The notes under the pieces were generated by a model, which was given only the letters and a program-made list of their open reading frames with translations, was not told where the DNA came from and made no database searches. Of a stretch of 64,000 nt of DNA, positions 35,767 to 44,895 are shown piece by piece. Numbering within the stretch: the first letter of the stretch is position 1; each line of letters opens with the position of its first letter. The position numbers and the translations under genes are program-made. The DNA is from CAVVSD01 sp963750895 (GTDB taxonomy: Bacteria; Actinomycetota; Thermoleophilia; Solirubrobacterales; Solirubrobacteraceae): NCBI GenBank assembly GCA_963750895.1, contig CAVVSD010000008.1, positions 1,116,001 to 1,180,000 on the forward strand, written 5' to 3'.

Positions 35767-36932
35767 CTAGCCCTGGACGCCAGCGTCGCCGATGCAGGCA
35801 TTGCCCGTGTCGTCGCGGTCATGGTCCCTCCAGTCGTTGTCGTTCCAGTCGTTGTCGTCCCAGCCGTCGGACGGCTCGTGGTCGATCGTGATCGCGCCCA
35901 GTCCGACGTCGCCGGTCACGACGACGCGGGGGGTGCCGGCCGGCGCGCGGCCGTCCTCGAAGCGGTCGACGTCGATGCCGCCGCTGCCGTGGCCGAAGAC
36001 CTCGAAGCCGCCGATCCCGGCGTGCAGGTCGCCGGCGACGCAGGTGCCCTCGGGCACGAGGATCTCCGCGTGGCCGGCGCCGATCTCGAGGTCGACGCGG
36101 TGCTCGCCGGTCAGGTCGGCGTTGCGCAGGTCGACGACGAGGTGCCCGGCGCCCAGCTCGTAGTGCGGGAGGATCGAGCTCGCCGAGGCGGGCCGGTAGA
36201 CCTTCTCGCCCGTCGAGCCGCCGACGTCCTCGACACCGGCGGCGACCGCCGTGCCCGCGCCCAGGCCGAGGGCCAGCGCGGGGACGATGAGCCAGCGCAG
36301 CGGCCGGACGAACGCGCTCGCCACGAGCGTGAGCCCGGCGCCGAGCACGATCGCGGCCACGATGACCCCGCCGCCGCCCGCGACGCCCGCGGCGCCTGCG
36401 AAGAAGAGGAGACCGGAGACGACGAGGATCGTGATCCCGAGCAGGATCCCGAAGAGCACGCTGCGACCTGTCCGATCGGCGGGGATGCCCATCACGAGCC
36501 ACCAGACGCCGAGCCCGACGAGGGCGAGGATGGCGAACGGCACGGCGAGCCAGCCGACGACGATGCCGCTCGGGACGATGATGCAGGCCAGCACGATGAG
36601 CGCGACGACGCCGCCGATCGTCGCGGCGCGCGAGCGCGGCGCCGGGACGGTCTGCCCCGCGGGGAGCGGCGCGTCCGGGACGAGCAGCCAGGCGGCGATG
36701 TAGAGCAGCAGGCCGCGCCGCCGGTGAGGACGACGAGCAGGCCGATGCCGAAGCGCACGAGCAGCGGGTCGATGCCCAGGTGCTCGGCGAGGCCGCCGCC
36801 GACGCCGCCCAGGATGCGGTCGGTGCGCGACCGCATGAGGCGTCTGGGCTGGGGCGGGGGCGGCGGTGGTGGGGTTGCAGCGACCGGCTCGGTGGGGTCC
36901 TGGTCGCTGTCGTTGGGGGGCGGCGTTTCCAT
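35767..36932 (-). CDS. PspC/LiaF-like envelope-stress membrane protein, apparent one-base deletion
   Basis: From ATG 36932: a Pro-rich start (TPPPPPPPQPRR), then a PspC domain (RILGGVGGGLAEHLGIDPL and LLVVLTGG). Here the frame breaks. One base is missing near 36712-36722; adding it continues LLLYIAAWLLVPD into the downstream frame. Five or so more helices follow (36600-36240), then a beta-rich C-terminal domain of LiaF/toast-rack type (YELGAGHLVVDLRNADLTGE, DLEIGAGHAEILVPEG). It ends in an acidic Trp-Asn-Asp repeat (DNDWNDNDW). About 388 residues if repaired. Likely the membrane sensor or modulator for the adjacent kinase. Confidence 0.7.
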
Positions 36933-36978
36933 GACGACGATGGTGCCGCCGTCAAGGCGATCGCACCATTGGGAATCT

Positions 36979-37010
36979 CCCCTAGGGAACGACCCCGGCG
37001 ACCCTAGGGG
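36979..37010. promoter_or_regulatory. CCCCTAGGG inverted repeat in divergent promoter region
   Basis: CCCCTAGGG (36979-36987) and its exact complement CCCTAGGGG (37002-37010) are separated by 14 bases. The core of each arm, CCCTAGGG, is itself palindromic. The element lies between the divergent PspC protein (start 36932) and lytic transglycosylase (start 37038). Centre-to-centre spacing of 23 bp, about two turns, suits a dimer of dimers. A target of the local response regulator is plausible. Confidence 0.55.
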
Positions 37011-37037
37011 TGACCCCATGTGGCAGCCTGGGGTCTC

Positions 37038-38489
37038 GTGCCGATCCCCTGGCGCCGCCTGCTGGCCATCGTCCTCGTCGCACTGACCGCCGTCGTCGTC
37101 GCACTCGCGCTCGCCCGCGTGCTGCGCGACGACGACGCGCCGTCGGCACGCCTCGTGCCCGCCAGCGGCGAGCCGCCGGGCTCGGGCGCGGAGGTCGTCG
37201 ATCCGCTCGCCTGGACGGAGGACCGCTCGGCCTCCTACGCCGCGGCCGCGGCGCGCGGGCTCGCCCATCCCCTCTACGCGCAGAGCCCGGGCGGCGTCCT
37301 CGCGACGGCGCGCCGCGTCGACCGCTACCGGCCGGTCGTCGAGAGGATCGCCCGGTCGTCCGGCCTCGACCCCGACACGATCGAGGCGATGGTGTTCCTC
37401 GAGAGCGCGGGCCGCCCGGACGCCGCCGCGGACCCCAAGCTCGAGGGCGCCGTCGGACTCACCCAGATCCTCGCCGAGACCGGGCGCAACCTGCTCGGCA
37501 TGACGGTCGATCCGGCGGGCGCGCGGCGCATCGGGCGTTCCATCCGCCGCAACGAGCAGCGTGAGCGCGACGCCGTCGTCGCCCGGCTGAAGGCGCGGCG
37601 GCGCGCGATCGACCAGCGCTTCGACCCCGTCGCCTCGCTCCGCGCGACCGCCCGCTACCTCACCCTGGCCAAGCGCGAGCTCGGCCGCGACGACCTCGCC
37701 GTCGTCAGCTACCACATGGGGATCGGCAACCTGCAGGACGTCCTCCGCGACTACGGGGAGGACGAGGTCCCCTACGCGCAGCTGTACTTCGACTCCACGC
37801 CCCTGCACCACCCTGCCGCGTGGACCCGCCTGGCGTCCTTCGGCGACGACTCCTCGACGTACCTGTGGCGCGTGGAGGCGGCGCGGGACATCATGCGCCG
37901 CTGGCGCGAGGACCCCGCGGCGCTCGAGCGCCTCGACGTGCGCCAGACCGCGAAGGCGTCCGCGGAGGAGGTGCTGCACCCGCGCTCGAGCACGGAGATC
38001 TTCGACACGCCCGGCGACGTGGAGGACGCCGAGGACGACGGAGACCTCGTGGCGCTGCCCGTGCAGCGCCTCGCGGACTCGGGCATCACCATCGACCCTG
38101 GCATGGGCGAGCTGGCCGGCCGGCTCGACCAGGAGCGGACGCGCTACCGGGCGCTGCGGCCCGAGGCGCTCGCGATGCTCGAGTACCTCGGCGCCGGGAC
38201 GCGGGCGATCTCCGGGACCGGACCGCTCATCGTCACCAGCACCGTGCGCGACACGCGCTACCAGCGCGTCCTGGCCTCCGAGAACATCGAGGCCACCCAC
38301 GCCTACAGCCTGCACACCACCGGCTTCACCTTCGACATCGAGCGCGACTACGCGTCGGGCCGCCAGGCCCGGGCGTTCCAGTTCCTGCTCGACCGCCTGA
38401 CGGCGCTCGACCTCATCGCCTGGGTGCGCGAGCCGGCCGCGATCCACATCACGGTCGCGGCTCGCGCGGGTCAGGCGCTGCGGCGCTAG
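37038..38489 (+). CDS. Lytic transglycosylase (SLT domain) with C-terminal DUF5715-like region
   Basis: A 483-residue protein. N-terminal signal anchor LLAIVLVALTAVVVALALA. SLT goose-lysozyme-like domain at about 95-260 with catalytic Glu in EAMVFLESAGRPDAAAD, then GAVGLTQILAETG and VVSYHMGIGNL. A long C-terminal part (about 330-483: GPLIVTSTVRDTRYQ, YSLHTTGFTFDIERDY, PAAIHITVA) resembles a peptidoglycan-binding/carboxypeptidase-like fold with HTTGFTFD. It cleaves peptidoglycan outside the membrane. GTG at 37038 is preferred; 37020 is also open. Divergent from the envelope-stress module, which fits wall-stress control. Confidence 0.85.
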   Translation: MPIPWRRLLAIVLVALTAVVVALALARVLRDDDAPSARLVPASGEPPGSGAEVVDPLAWTEDRSASYAAAAARGLAHPLYAQSPGGVLATARRVDRYRPVVERIARSSGLDPDTIEAMVFLESAGRPDAAADPKLEGAVGLTQILAETGRNLLGMTVDPAGARRIGRSIRRNEQRERDAVVARLKARRRAIDQRFDPVASLRATARYLTLAKRELGRDDLAVVSYHMGIGNLQDVLRDYGEDEVPYAQLYFDSTPLHHPAAWTRLASFGDDSSTYLWRVEAARDIMRRWREDPAALERLDVRQTAKASAEEVLHPRSSTEIFDTPGDVEDAEDDGDLVALPVQRLADSGITIDPGMGELAGRLDQERTRYRALRPEALAMLEYLGAGTRAISGTGPLIVTSTVRDTRYQRVLASENIEATHAYSLHTTGFTFDIERDYASGRQARAFQFLLDRLTALDLIAWVREPAAIHITVAARAGQALRR

Positions 38490-38493
38490 TCCT

Positions 38494-38543
38494 CAGTAGG
38501 TCGCCCTGCGACCTACTGGCCAGCGAATGACGCAGTCATTCGC
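38494..38543. repeat. Tandem two-hairpin element, copy 1
   Basis: Hairpin A: CAGTAGGTCGC, loop CCT, GCGACCTACTG (11-bp perfect stem, 38494-38518). After GCCA comes hairpin B: GCGAATGAC, loop GCA, GTCATTCGC (9-bp perfect stem, 38523-38543). It fills the gap between the convergent transglycosylase and transketolase genes, and hairpin B contains the transketolase stop. The same A-then-B architecture recurs at 45468-45518. It may act as a bidirectional terminator or be a mobile REP-like element. Confidence 0.65.
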
Positions 38544-40539
38544 CGTCCTCGAGGTCGTCGAGCAGGTCGCGCACCACCTGCGCGACGTGCGACGGCGTGA
38601 AGCCGAACTTCTGCAGGACCTCGGAGCCCGGCGCGGAGGCGCCGAAGCGCTCGATCGAGACGTGCTCGTCGGCCCAGCGCTCCCATCCCATCGAGATCGC
38701 GGCCTCGACCGACACGGTCGGCACGTCCTCGGGCAGCACGTCGTCCTGGTAGTCCTCGTCCTGCTGCTCGAAGAGCTCCCAGCTCGGCATCGAGACGACG
38801 CGCACCGGGAAGTCGAGCAGGTCGGCGGCCTCCAGCGCGACCCAGACCTCCGAGCCCGTCGCGACGATGACCGCCTCGGGATCGTCCTCGTCGCGCAGCA
38901 CGTAGGCGCCCTTCGCGACGCCCGCGGCGGGCCCCAGCTCGTTGCGGTCGAAGACCGGCAGGTCCTGCCGCGACAGGATGAGCGCGGCCGGGCCCTCGAG
39001 GTCCTCCACGATGACGCGCCAGGCCTCGGTCGTCTCCGTCGCGTCCGCCGGGCGCAGCACGACGAGGCCCGGGATCGCGCGCAGCGCCGCGAGGTGCTCG
39101 ACCGGCTGGTGCGTCGGGCCGTCCTCGCCCAGCGCGACGGAGTCGTGCGTCCAGACCCACGTGACCGGCAGGCCCGTGAGCGCCGAGAGGCGCACGGAGC
39201 CGCGCATGTAGTCGGAGAACTGCAGGAACGTCGACCCGTAGGGGCGCACGACGCCGCCGTGGGCCGCCAGGCCGTTCACCGTGCCGCCCATGCCGTGCTC
39301 GCGCACGCCGAAGAAGACGTTGCGGCCGGCGTGGTCGCGGGTGAACTGGTCCTCGTCCGGGAACTCGGTCTTCGTCGACTCGCTCAGGTCCGCGGCGCCG
39401 CCGACCATCGTCGGGATGGTCTTCTCGAAGGCGGCCATGACCTGCTGGCCCGCCGAGCGCGTCGCGATCTTGTCCTTGTCCCACGACGTCGGCAGCGACT
39501 CCGCGAAGCCGGGCAGCGGCTCGCCGCGCCACGCGGCGTCCCACTCGGCGGCGCGGTCCTCGTCGGCGTCGCGCCACGCGAGGTAGCGCTCCGTCCACTC
39601 CGCGTGCACCGCGGCGCCCTTCTCGACCGCGCTGAACGCCTCGTAGACGCCGTCGGGCACGGCGAAGTGCGCGTCCGGGTCCCAGCCGAGGGCCTCCTTC
39701 GCGAGGCGGACCTCGTCCTCGCCCAGCGGGGAGCCGTGCGCCTTGCTCGTGCCCATCTTGTTCGGGGCCGGCCAGCCGATGATCGTCTTGACCCGGATGA
39801 GCGACGGGCGCTCCTCCTCCTCCTGGGCCGCCTTGATCGCGGCCCGCAGGGCGTCGAGGTCGTTGACGTCGTCGACCGTCTGCACGTGCCAGCGGTAGGC
39901 CTCGAAGCGCCCGGTGACGTCCTCGCTGTCGAAGCTCAGCGACGTCGGGCCGTCGAGCGAGATCGAGTTGTCGTCGTACATGTAGACCATGCGCCCCAGC
40001 CCGAGCTGGCCGGCGAGCGACGCCGCCTCCGACGAGATGCCCTCCATGAGGTCGCCGTCGGAGCAGATGACGTACGTGCGGTGGTCCTGCACCTCTGCGC
40101 CGTAGCGCTCACGCAGGAAGCGCTCGGCCATCGTCAGGCCGACGCCGTTGGCGAAGCCCTGGCCCAGCGGGCCTGTCGTCACCTCGACGCCCGGCGTGAC
40201 GTGGACGCGGTCGCGCTCGGGGTGCCCCGGCGTGATCGATCCCCACTGCCGGAACTGCTTGATGTCGTCCAGCGAGATCCCGTAGCCGGACAGGTGCAGC
40301 GCCGAGTACAGCCACATCGAGCCGTGGCCCGCGCTGAGCACGAACCTGTCCCGATCCGGCCACGCCGGATCCTTCGGGTCGTGGTTCATGACCTCGCGGA
40401 AGAGGATGTACGCGAGTGGCGCCATCGCCATCGGCATCCCGGGGTGGCCGGAGTTCGCGGCCTGGACGGCGTCCATGGAGAGCGTCCGGACGGTGTCGAT
40501 CGCCAGGCGCTCGAGATCGGTGGCGGGAGGGGCGGTCAT
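38536..40539 (-). CDS. tkt: Transketolase
   Basis: A 667-residue enzyme. N-terminal ANSGHPGMPMAMAPLAYIL, GHGSMWLYSALHL and the thiamine-diphosphate motif SDGDLMEGISSEAASLAG...DDNSISLDG. The transketolase pyrimidine domain includes GVREHGMGGTVNGLA, THDSVALGEDGPTHQPVEHL, and the C-terminal domain follows (FGASAPGSEVLQKFGFT). Transfers two-carbon units in the pentose phosphate pathway using thiamine diphosphate and Mg. Length and order are standard. Stands alone on the minus strand; its stop lies inside hairpin B of the tandem element. Confidence 0.96.
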   Translation of the reverse strand: MTAPPATDLERLAIDTVRTLSMDAVQAANSGHPGMPMAMAPLAYILFREVMNHDPKDPAWPDRDRFVLSAGHGSMWLYSALHLSGYGISLDDIKQFRQWGSITPGHPERDRVHVTPGVEVTTGPLGQGFANGVGLTMAERFLRERYGAEVQDHRTYVICSDGDLMEGISSEAASLAGQLGLGRMVYMYDDNSISLDGPTSLSFDSEDVTGRFEAYRWHVQTVDDVNDLDALRAAIKAAQEEEERPSLIRVKTIIGWPAPNKMGTSKAHGSPLGEDEVRLAKEALGWDPDAHFAVPDGVYEAFSAVEKGAAVHAEWTERYLAWRDADEDRAAEWDAAWRGEPLPGFAESLPTSWDKDKIATRSAGQQVMAAFEKTIPTMVGGAADLSESTKTEFPDEDQFTRDHAGRNVFFGVREHGMGGTVNGLAAHGGVVRPYGSTFLQFSDYMRGSVRLSALTGLPVTWVWTHDSVALGEDGPTHQPVEHLAALRAIPGLVVLRPADATETTEAWRVIVEDLEGPAALILSRQDLPVFDRNELGPAAGVAKGAYVLRDEDDPEAVIVATGSEVWVALEAADLLDFPVRVVSMPSWELFEQQDEDYQDDVLPEDVPTVSVEAAISMGWERWADEHVSIERFGASAPGSEVLQKFGFTPSHVAQVVRDLLDDLEDGE

Positions 40540-40581
40540 GCGCTCAGTATCCCCACTTGCGCCCAGGATCTGTGTGACCCG

Positions 40582-41127
40582 TCAGTTCACGACCCCACCG
40601 GCGGCGCGGATCGCCTCCAGCGCGCGCTCGCCGTCGCCGGGCCTGACGTCGACCGCGCGCGTGCCCGCGGTGTCGACGGTGACGGCGAAGCCCTCGCGGA
40701 GGGCGTCGAGCGCGGTCGCCCGCACGCAGTAGTCCGTCGCGAGCCCGACGACCGTCACCGCGTCGACGCCGGCGTCGCGCAGCCCGGCGGCCAGGCCGGT
40801 CTCGTCGAACGCCGAGTAGCCCTCGGTGTCGCGGTCCTGGCCCTTGTCGACGACCCGGTGGATCCCCTCGTGGTCGAGGTCCGCGTGGAGTTCGGCACCG
40901 AACGTCCCCTGCACGCAGTGGACGGGCCAGGGACCGGGCGGGTCGGCGGTGTCGAACGAGCCGTGGTCCTCCGGATGCCAGTCGCGCGTGGCGAGGACGA
41001 TGTCGAAGCGGCCGGAGGCCATGAGGTCGTTGACGTGCGCGACGACCGCGTCGCCCTCGGGGACGCCGAGGGCGCCGCCCGGCGTGAAGTCGTTCTGGAC
41101 GTCGATGATGAGCAGCGCCTCGCTCAC
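40582..41127 (-). CDS. pncA: Nicotinamidase (isochorismatase family)
   Basis: A 181-residue hydrolase. The catalytic triad is visible: Asp in LLIIDVQNDFTPGGAL, Lys in VVDKGQDRDTEGYSAF and Cys in VVGLATDYCVRATALDAL. Metal-binding Asp-His pairs lie in ATRDWHPEDHGSFD. It converts nicotinamide to nicotinate in NAD salvage. The GTG start overlaps the stop of the upstream SDR gene (GTGA at 41124-41127), so the two are cotranslated. Confidence 0.93.
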   Translation of the reverse strand: MSEALLIIDVQNDFTPGGALGVPEGDAVVAHVNDLMASGRFDIVLATRDWHPEDHGSFDTADPPGPWPVHCVQGTFGAELHADLDHEGIHRVVDKGQDRDTEGYSAFDETGLAAGLRDAGVDAVTVVGLATDYCVRATALDALREGFAVTVDTAGTRAVDVRPGDGERALEAIRAAGGVVN

Positions 41128-41963
41128 CGCGCGGCACGGTCCTCGTAGACGCGGCGGGCCTCGGCGTCCGGCGCCTCGAGCACGCGATCGATGCGCAGGA
41201 CGCGCGTCACGAGCTCCATCACCGGGCGCGGCGACGCGGTGGCGAGGCGGTGCAGCAGGCCGGCGTGCCACGGGAGCCACACGTCGACGCGCCCGCGGCG
41301 GACCGCGTCGACGACGGCGTCGGCCACGTCCTCGGGGCGCAGGAGCCTGAACGTGCGGGCGCGCGTCGTCGTCCCCCGGCCGAGCTCGGTGTCCACGAGG
41401 TAGGGCAGCAGGTAGCTGAGGCGCACGCTGGAGCCCTCGTGGCGCAGCTCGCCGCGCACGGCCTCGGTCGCGCCGACGACGGCGTGCTTCGTCGCCGCGT
41501 AGGTCGCGCCGCCGGGCGCGCCGTAGCGGCCCGCGACGCTCGCGAGGTTCACGACGTGACCGCGGTCGCGGGCGGTCATGCGCGGCAGCGCGAGCTTCAT
41601 CCCGAGCAGGACGCCGTGCACGTTGATGTCGACCATGCGCCGCGCCGTCTCGTCGTCCTCGTCGACGAACCGCCCCAGGGGCATGATCCCGGCGTTGTTC
41701 ACCAGCACGTCGAGGTCGCCGAGCGCGGCCTCGGCGTCGTCGAGGAAGGCGGCGAACGACGCGCGGCGCGTGACGTCGAGATCGAGGCCGACCGCGCCGT
41801 CCCCGAGCTGCGCAGCGAGGTCGCGAGCGAGGTCGCCGTCGAGATCGCCGATCGCGACGCGCATCCCGGCTCGGTGCAGAGCGCGCACCGTGGCCTCACC
41901 GATGCCGCGCGCGCCGCCGGTCACGGCGGCGACACGTCCTGCGAGATCGACCTCTCCAGCCAT
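41124..41963 (-). CDS. SDR-family oxidoreductase
   Basis: A 279-residue classical short-chain dehydrogenase. Cofactor motif TGGARGIGEA near residue 16, acidic DLDGD after strand 2 (NAD preference possible), NNAG at about 89, catalytic Ser in NLASVAG and YAATK near 155. The C-terminal tail (LRIDRVLEAPDAEARRVYED) is longer than minimal SDRs. Substrate unknown. ATG start; overlaps the nicotinamidase start. Confidence 0.9.
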   Translation of the reverse strand: MAGEVDLAGRVAAVTGGARGIGEATVRALHRAGMRVAIGDLDGDLARDLAAQLGDGAVGLDLDVTRRASFAAFLDDAEAALGDLDVLVNNAGIMPLGRFVDEDDETARRMVDINVHGVLLGMKLALPRMTARDRGHVVNLASVAGRYGAPGGATYAATKHAVVGATEAVRGELRHEGSSVRLSYLLPYLVDTELGRGTTTRARTFRLLRPEDVADAVVDAVRRGRVDVWLPWHAGLLHRLATASPRPVMELVTRVLRIDRVLEAPDAEARRVYEDRAAR

Positions 41964-41990
41964 GGCCGGGACGGTACTCCCCGGCTCCGA

Positions 41991-43845
41991 TCAGGCGGCG
42001 GGCGGGACCTCGACGGGCGTCGGCTCGGCCGGGGGCGGCTCGGGCATGTCGACCGACGCGCCCGTGGCGACCGGCCCGTCGTCCGGGTCACCGTCGCCCG
42101 AGCCGGAGCCCTGGTCGGCGGGCGGCGCAGGCTCCTCGGTCGTCGTCGTCTGCGCGGGCGGCGGATCCGCGGGCGTCGTCGCGGGCGGCGGGTCCGGCGT
42201 GGACGTCGTCGCCGCGGGCGGCGGATCGGCCGCCGGGGTCGTCTCCGCCGGCGCGGGATCGGCCGGCGTCGTCTCGGCCGGAGGCGGATCGGCAGGTGTC
42301 GTCTCGGCCGGGGCTGGGATCCGCGGGGGGCGTCGTGTCCGCCGGCGGGCTCGTGCTCGCCCCGTCGTCGATGACCTCGCCCGGCATCGCGCCCGCGCCG
42401 CTGCCCGTCTCCGACGCGGAGGAGTCGGCCTCGTCCTCGGTGGTGCTCGTCCCCGCGCCTGCGCCGGCGCCGGAACCCGAGCCGGAGCCTCCGGAGGAGG
42501 ACGATGAGGAGGAGCCGCCGGCGTGCCCGGTGCCGGCGACCTTCGAGCCCTCGCCCTTCGCGACCGCGGTCGCCGGGGCGGACATGTCGACCGACGGCAT
42601 CGGCGCGGTGGCCTCGACCGGCGTGGGACGCAGCTTCTCGGCGACGCCGAGACCCTCGGCCGCCGCGTGCAGGCCGGTGCCGCCGCTGGCGACCGCCGCG
42701 GCGATGAGGACCTTGACGCCGAGCGCCTTCGCGGCCACGGCAGCGCCGCCGGCCGCGGCGACGGCCGCGCCGGATGCGGCGACGCCTGCGGAGACGGAGG
42801 TCACGGCGGCGACTGCGGTCGCTGTCGCCGCGGGTGCGGCGACCACCGCGGCCGAGGAGGCGACGGCTGCGGAACCCGCCACGGCGCCCGTGCCGGCCGC
42901 GCCGCTGCCGCCGAGGATCGCGATGCCGCCCGAGACGCCGCCGGCGGCCGCGGCGGCGCCCGCGGCGCCGCCTCCGCTGGAGATCGCGTGCAGGACGCTG
43001 CGCTTGAGCCCCAGCGACGGGATGACCGGCAGGATCAGCGCCATCGCCGCGCGCTGGCGACGGACCTCGGCCCGGAACGCCTGGCAGGCGGTGCAGGACT
43101 CGACGTGGCGCCGCAGCGTCGTGCGCCGCAGGGCGCCGCCGCGCAGCGTCGCGAGCTGCTCCTGGATGTCGCTGCAGGACGTGTCGCGCGCCTTGCGCGT
43201 CTCCATGAGGGAGGCACGCGCCTGGAAGACGAGGGTGGCGACCCGGGCGCGCCGGACGCCGAGGACGTTCGCGATCTGCTCGTGGTCGAGGTCGCCCAGC
43301 TCGGAGAGGACGAGCGCGGCGCGCTGGTCGTCGCTGAGCGCGTGCAGGTCGTGGACCAGGGCCTGGAGGTCGGCGCGCTGCTCGACCTGGGCGGCCAGGC
43401 CCACGGTGACGGGCAGCGTGGGCTCCACATCGGTGAGCGCCACGACGTTGCGCCGCGACCGCAGGAGGGACAGGCAGCGGTTGCGCGCGATCGTGAACAG
43501 CCAGGGCCGCAACATGACCGGCCGCTCGTCCGTCCGCAGCGCGCGGTGCGCGGCGATGAAGGTGTGCTGGAGCGCGTCCTCGGCCTCGTCGGCGGAGCCG
43601 AGCAGGTGCCGGCAGAACGCCAGCAGGGGCCGGTGATGGCGGTCGTACAGCGCCTCGAAGGCGCGGTCGTCGCCGGCGCGCACGCGCGCCACCAGTCGCT
43701 CATCCGATAGATGGGACAGCAGCTTTGGTGGCGGCTGGACCCATCTACGCGGAGCGGGAATCCGTTCCTCGGTCGCGTCGTCTGCGAGCACGTTCGTGTG
43801 CATCCTCTCCCAGCTGGGGGAGTGGGGGATAGGTTGCGGCGCCAC
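41991..43845 (-). CDS. ECF sigma factor fused to zinc-finger and low-complexity tail, apparent frameshift
   Basis: Sigma-70 region 2 at about 46-115 (LSDERLVARVRAGDDRAFEA, EAEDALQHTFIAAHRAL) and region 4 at about 158-212 (LSDDQRAALVLSELGDLDHE, HEQIANVLGVRRARVATLVF). Then H237-x3-C241-x2-C244 (RRHVESCTACQAF), the zinc anti-sigma signature. A hydrophobic Ala/Gly/Val-rich stretch (about 255-370), a Ser/Gly linker and a Pro/Ala/Asp/Thr tail follow. The original frame ends as an Arg/Asp-rich run; removing one G at about 42309 restores the repeat through to a TGA at 41991, about 617 residues. It appears to be a sigma factor carrying its own anti-sigma and membrane parts. Start: GTG 43845, or ATG 43803. 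Confidence 0.8.
42137..42360 (-). repeat. Degenerate 27-bp repeats coding for PADPPPAETT units
   Basis: In the repaired frame of the sigma gene the C-terminal tail has about seven units near ADPPPAETTP (9-10 residues, 27-30 bp), with spacing slips such as PAADPPPA and STPDPPPA. The proposed extra G at 42309 falls inside the second unit, and the repeat itself shows which frame is right. Such Pro-rich repeats usually span the cell wall or act as spacers. Confidence 0.6.
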
Positions 43846-43887
43846 TGTACAGACGCGAGCACCCCGCGGGAGAAAATTGTTCTCGCG

Positions 43888-44895
43888 CTAACCGTCGGTG
43901 GTCACCCGCACGAGCGTGCGGCCCCGTGCGCCCCCGCCCAGCGCGTCGGTCAGGACCCCGTCGACCTCATCGAGCGAGACCTCCCGGACGAGACCCTCGG
44001 GCAGCCGCGGGCGCAGGTCGCCGGCGAGACGTCCCCAGAGCGCGCGGCGGGCGCCGATCTCCATGTTCGCCGAGTCGACGCCGCGCAGGCTGACGCCGCG
44101 GAGGATGAACGGGAACACGGTCGTGTGCACCGCGGCGCCGCCGACCTGCCCGCTCGACGCGACCGCTGCGCCGATCCGCGCCGTCCGCAGCGCGTAGGCG
44201 AGCGAGGGGCCGCCGACCGGATCGACGACGCCGGCCCAGCGCTGACGCTCGAGCGGCCGGTCGCTGTCCGCGGAGGTCTCGTCGCGGCTCAGGACCTCGG
44301 CGGCCCCGAGCTCGCGCAGCATGTCGGCCTCGTCGGGCTTCCCGGTGCTCGCGTGGACCTCGTGGCCGAGCCCGGCCAGGATCGCGACCGCGAGCGATCC
44401 GACGCCGCCCGTCGCGCCGAGGACGAGCACCGGACCGTCGCCCGGCGTCAGGCCCGCGTCCTCGAGGTGCGCGATCGACAGCGCCGCGGTGAACCCGGCC
44501 GTGCCGAGCGCCATCGCGTCGCGCGCCGTGAGCCCGGCGGGCAGCGGGACGACCCACCCGGCCGGCATGCGCGCGAGCTCCGCGAAGCCGCCGTGGTGCG
44601 ACACGCCGATGTCGTAGCCGTGCGCGAGGACCGTGTCGCCCGGACCCGCACCCGCGATCTCGCCCTCGACGATCTCGCCGGCGAGGTCGATGCCCGGGAC
44701 GAGCGGCGAGATCCGCGCGACCTGGCCGGTCGGGGAGACGGCGAGGGAGTCCTTGTAGTTCACGCTCGACCACGCGACGCGGATCGTGACGTCGCCCTCG
44801 GGGAGGTCGTCCGCGCCGAGGTCGCGCAGGCTGCGGCGCACCTCGTCACCCTCGCGCTCGGCCACCAGCGCCCGGAACCTCAGGTCTTGCGCCAT
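43888..44895 (-). CDS. AcuI/YhdH-like quinone oxidoreductase (acrylyl-CoA reductase-type)
   Basis: A 335-residue zinc-free medium-chain reductase. Family marks are VAWSSVNYKDSLAVSPTGQV near the start, PGIDLAGEIVE, GYDIGVSHHGGFAELARMP, the NADPH site LVLGATGGVGSLAVAILAGL and VDPVGGPSLAYAL. YhdH/AcuI proteins reduce acryloyl-CoA or quinones with NADPH. The ATG at 44895 overlaps the sugar-transferase end by 16 bases, which places this reductase last in the polysaccharide operon; any link to polysaccharide is unknown. Confidence 0.9.
   Translation of the reverse strand: MAQDLRFRALVAEREGDEVRRSLRDLGADDLPEGDVTIRVAWSSVNYKDSLAVSPTGQVARISPLVPGIDLAGEIVEGEIAGAGPGDTVLAHGYDIGVSHHGGFAELARMPAGWVVPLPAGLTARDAMALGTAGFTAALSIAHLEDAGLTPGDGPVLVLGATGGVGSLAVAILAGLGHEVHASTGKPDEADMLRELGAAEVLSRDETSADSDRPLERQRWAGVVDPVGGPSLAYALRTARIGAAVASSGQVGGAAVHTTVFPFILRGVSLRGVDSANMEIGARRALWGRLAGDLRPRLPEGLVREVSLDEVDGVLTDALGGGARGRTLVRVTTDG

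Noticed and set aside
41965..41985. Hairpin GCCGGG/CCCGGC between sigma and SDR genes
   Set aside because: Only 6 bp with a 9-base loop and overlapping the SDR start codon; such stems are common by chance at this GC content.
42137..42360. Possible CRISPR or VNTR array
   Set aside because: Units are degenerate, adjoin without unique spacers and translate to PADPPPAETT repeats in the sigma-factor tail, so this is a coding repeat.
43866..43887. ECF-type promoter (GAAC...CGTC) upstream of the sigma factor
   Set aside because: The two boxes are about 23 bases apart, longer than the usual 16-17. The AT-rich patch is interesting but the assignment is not supported.
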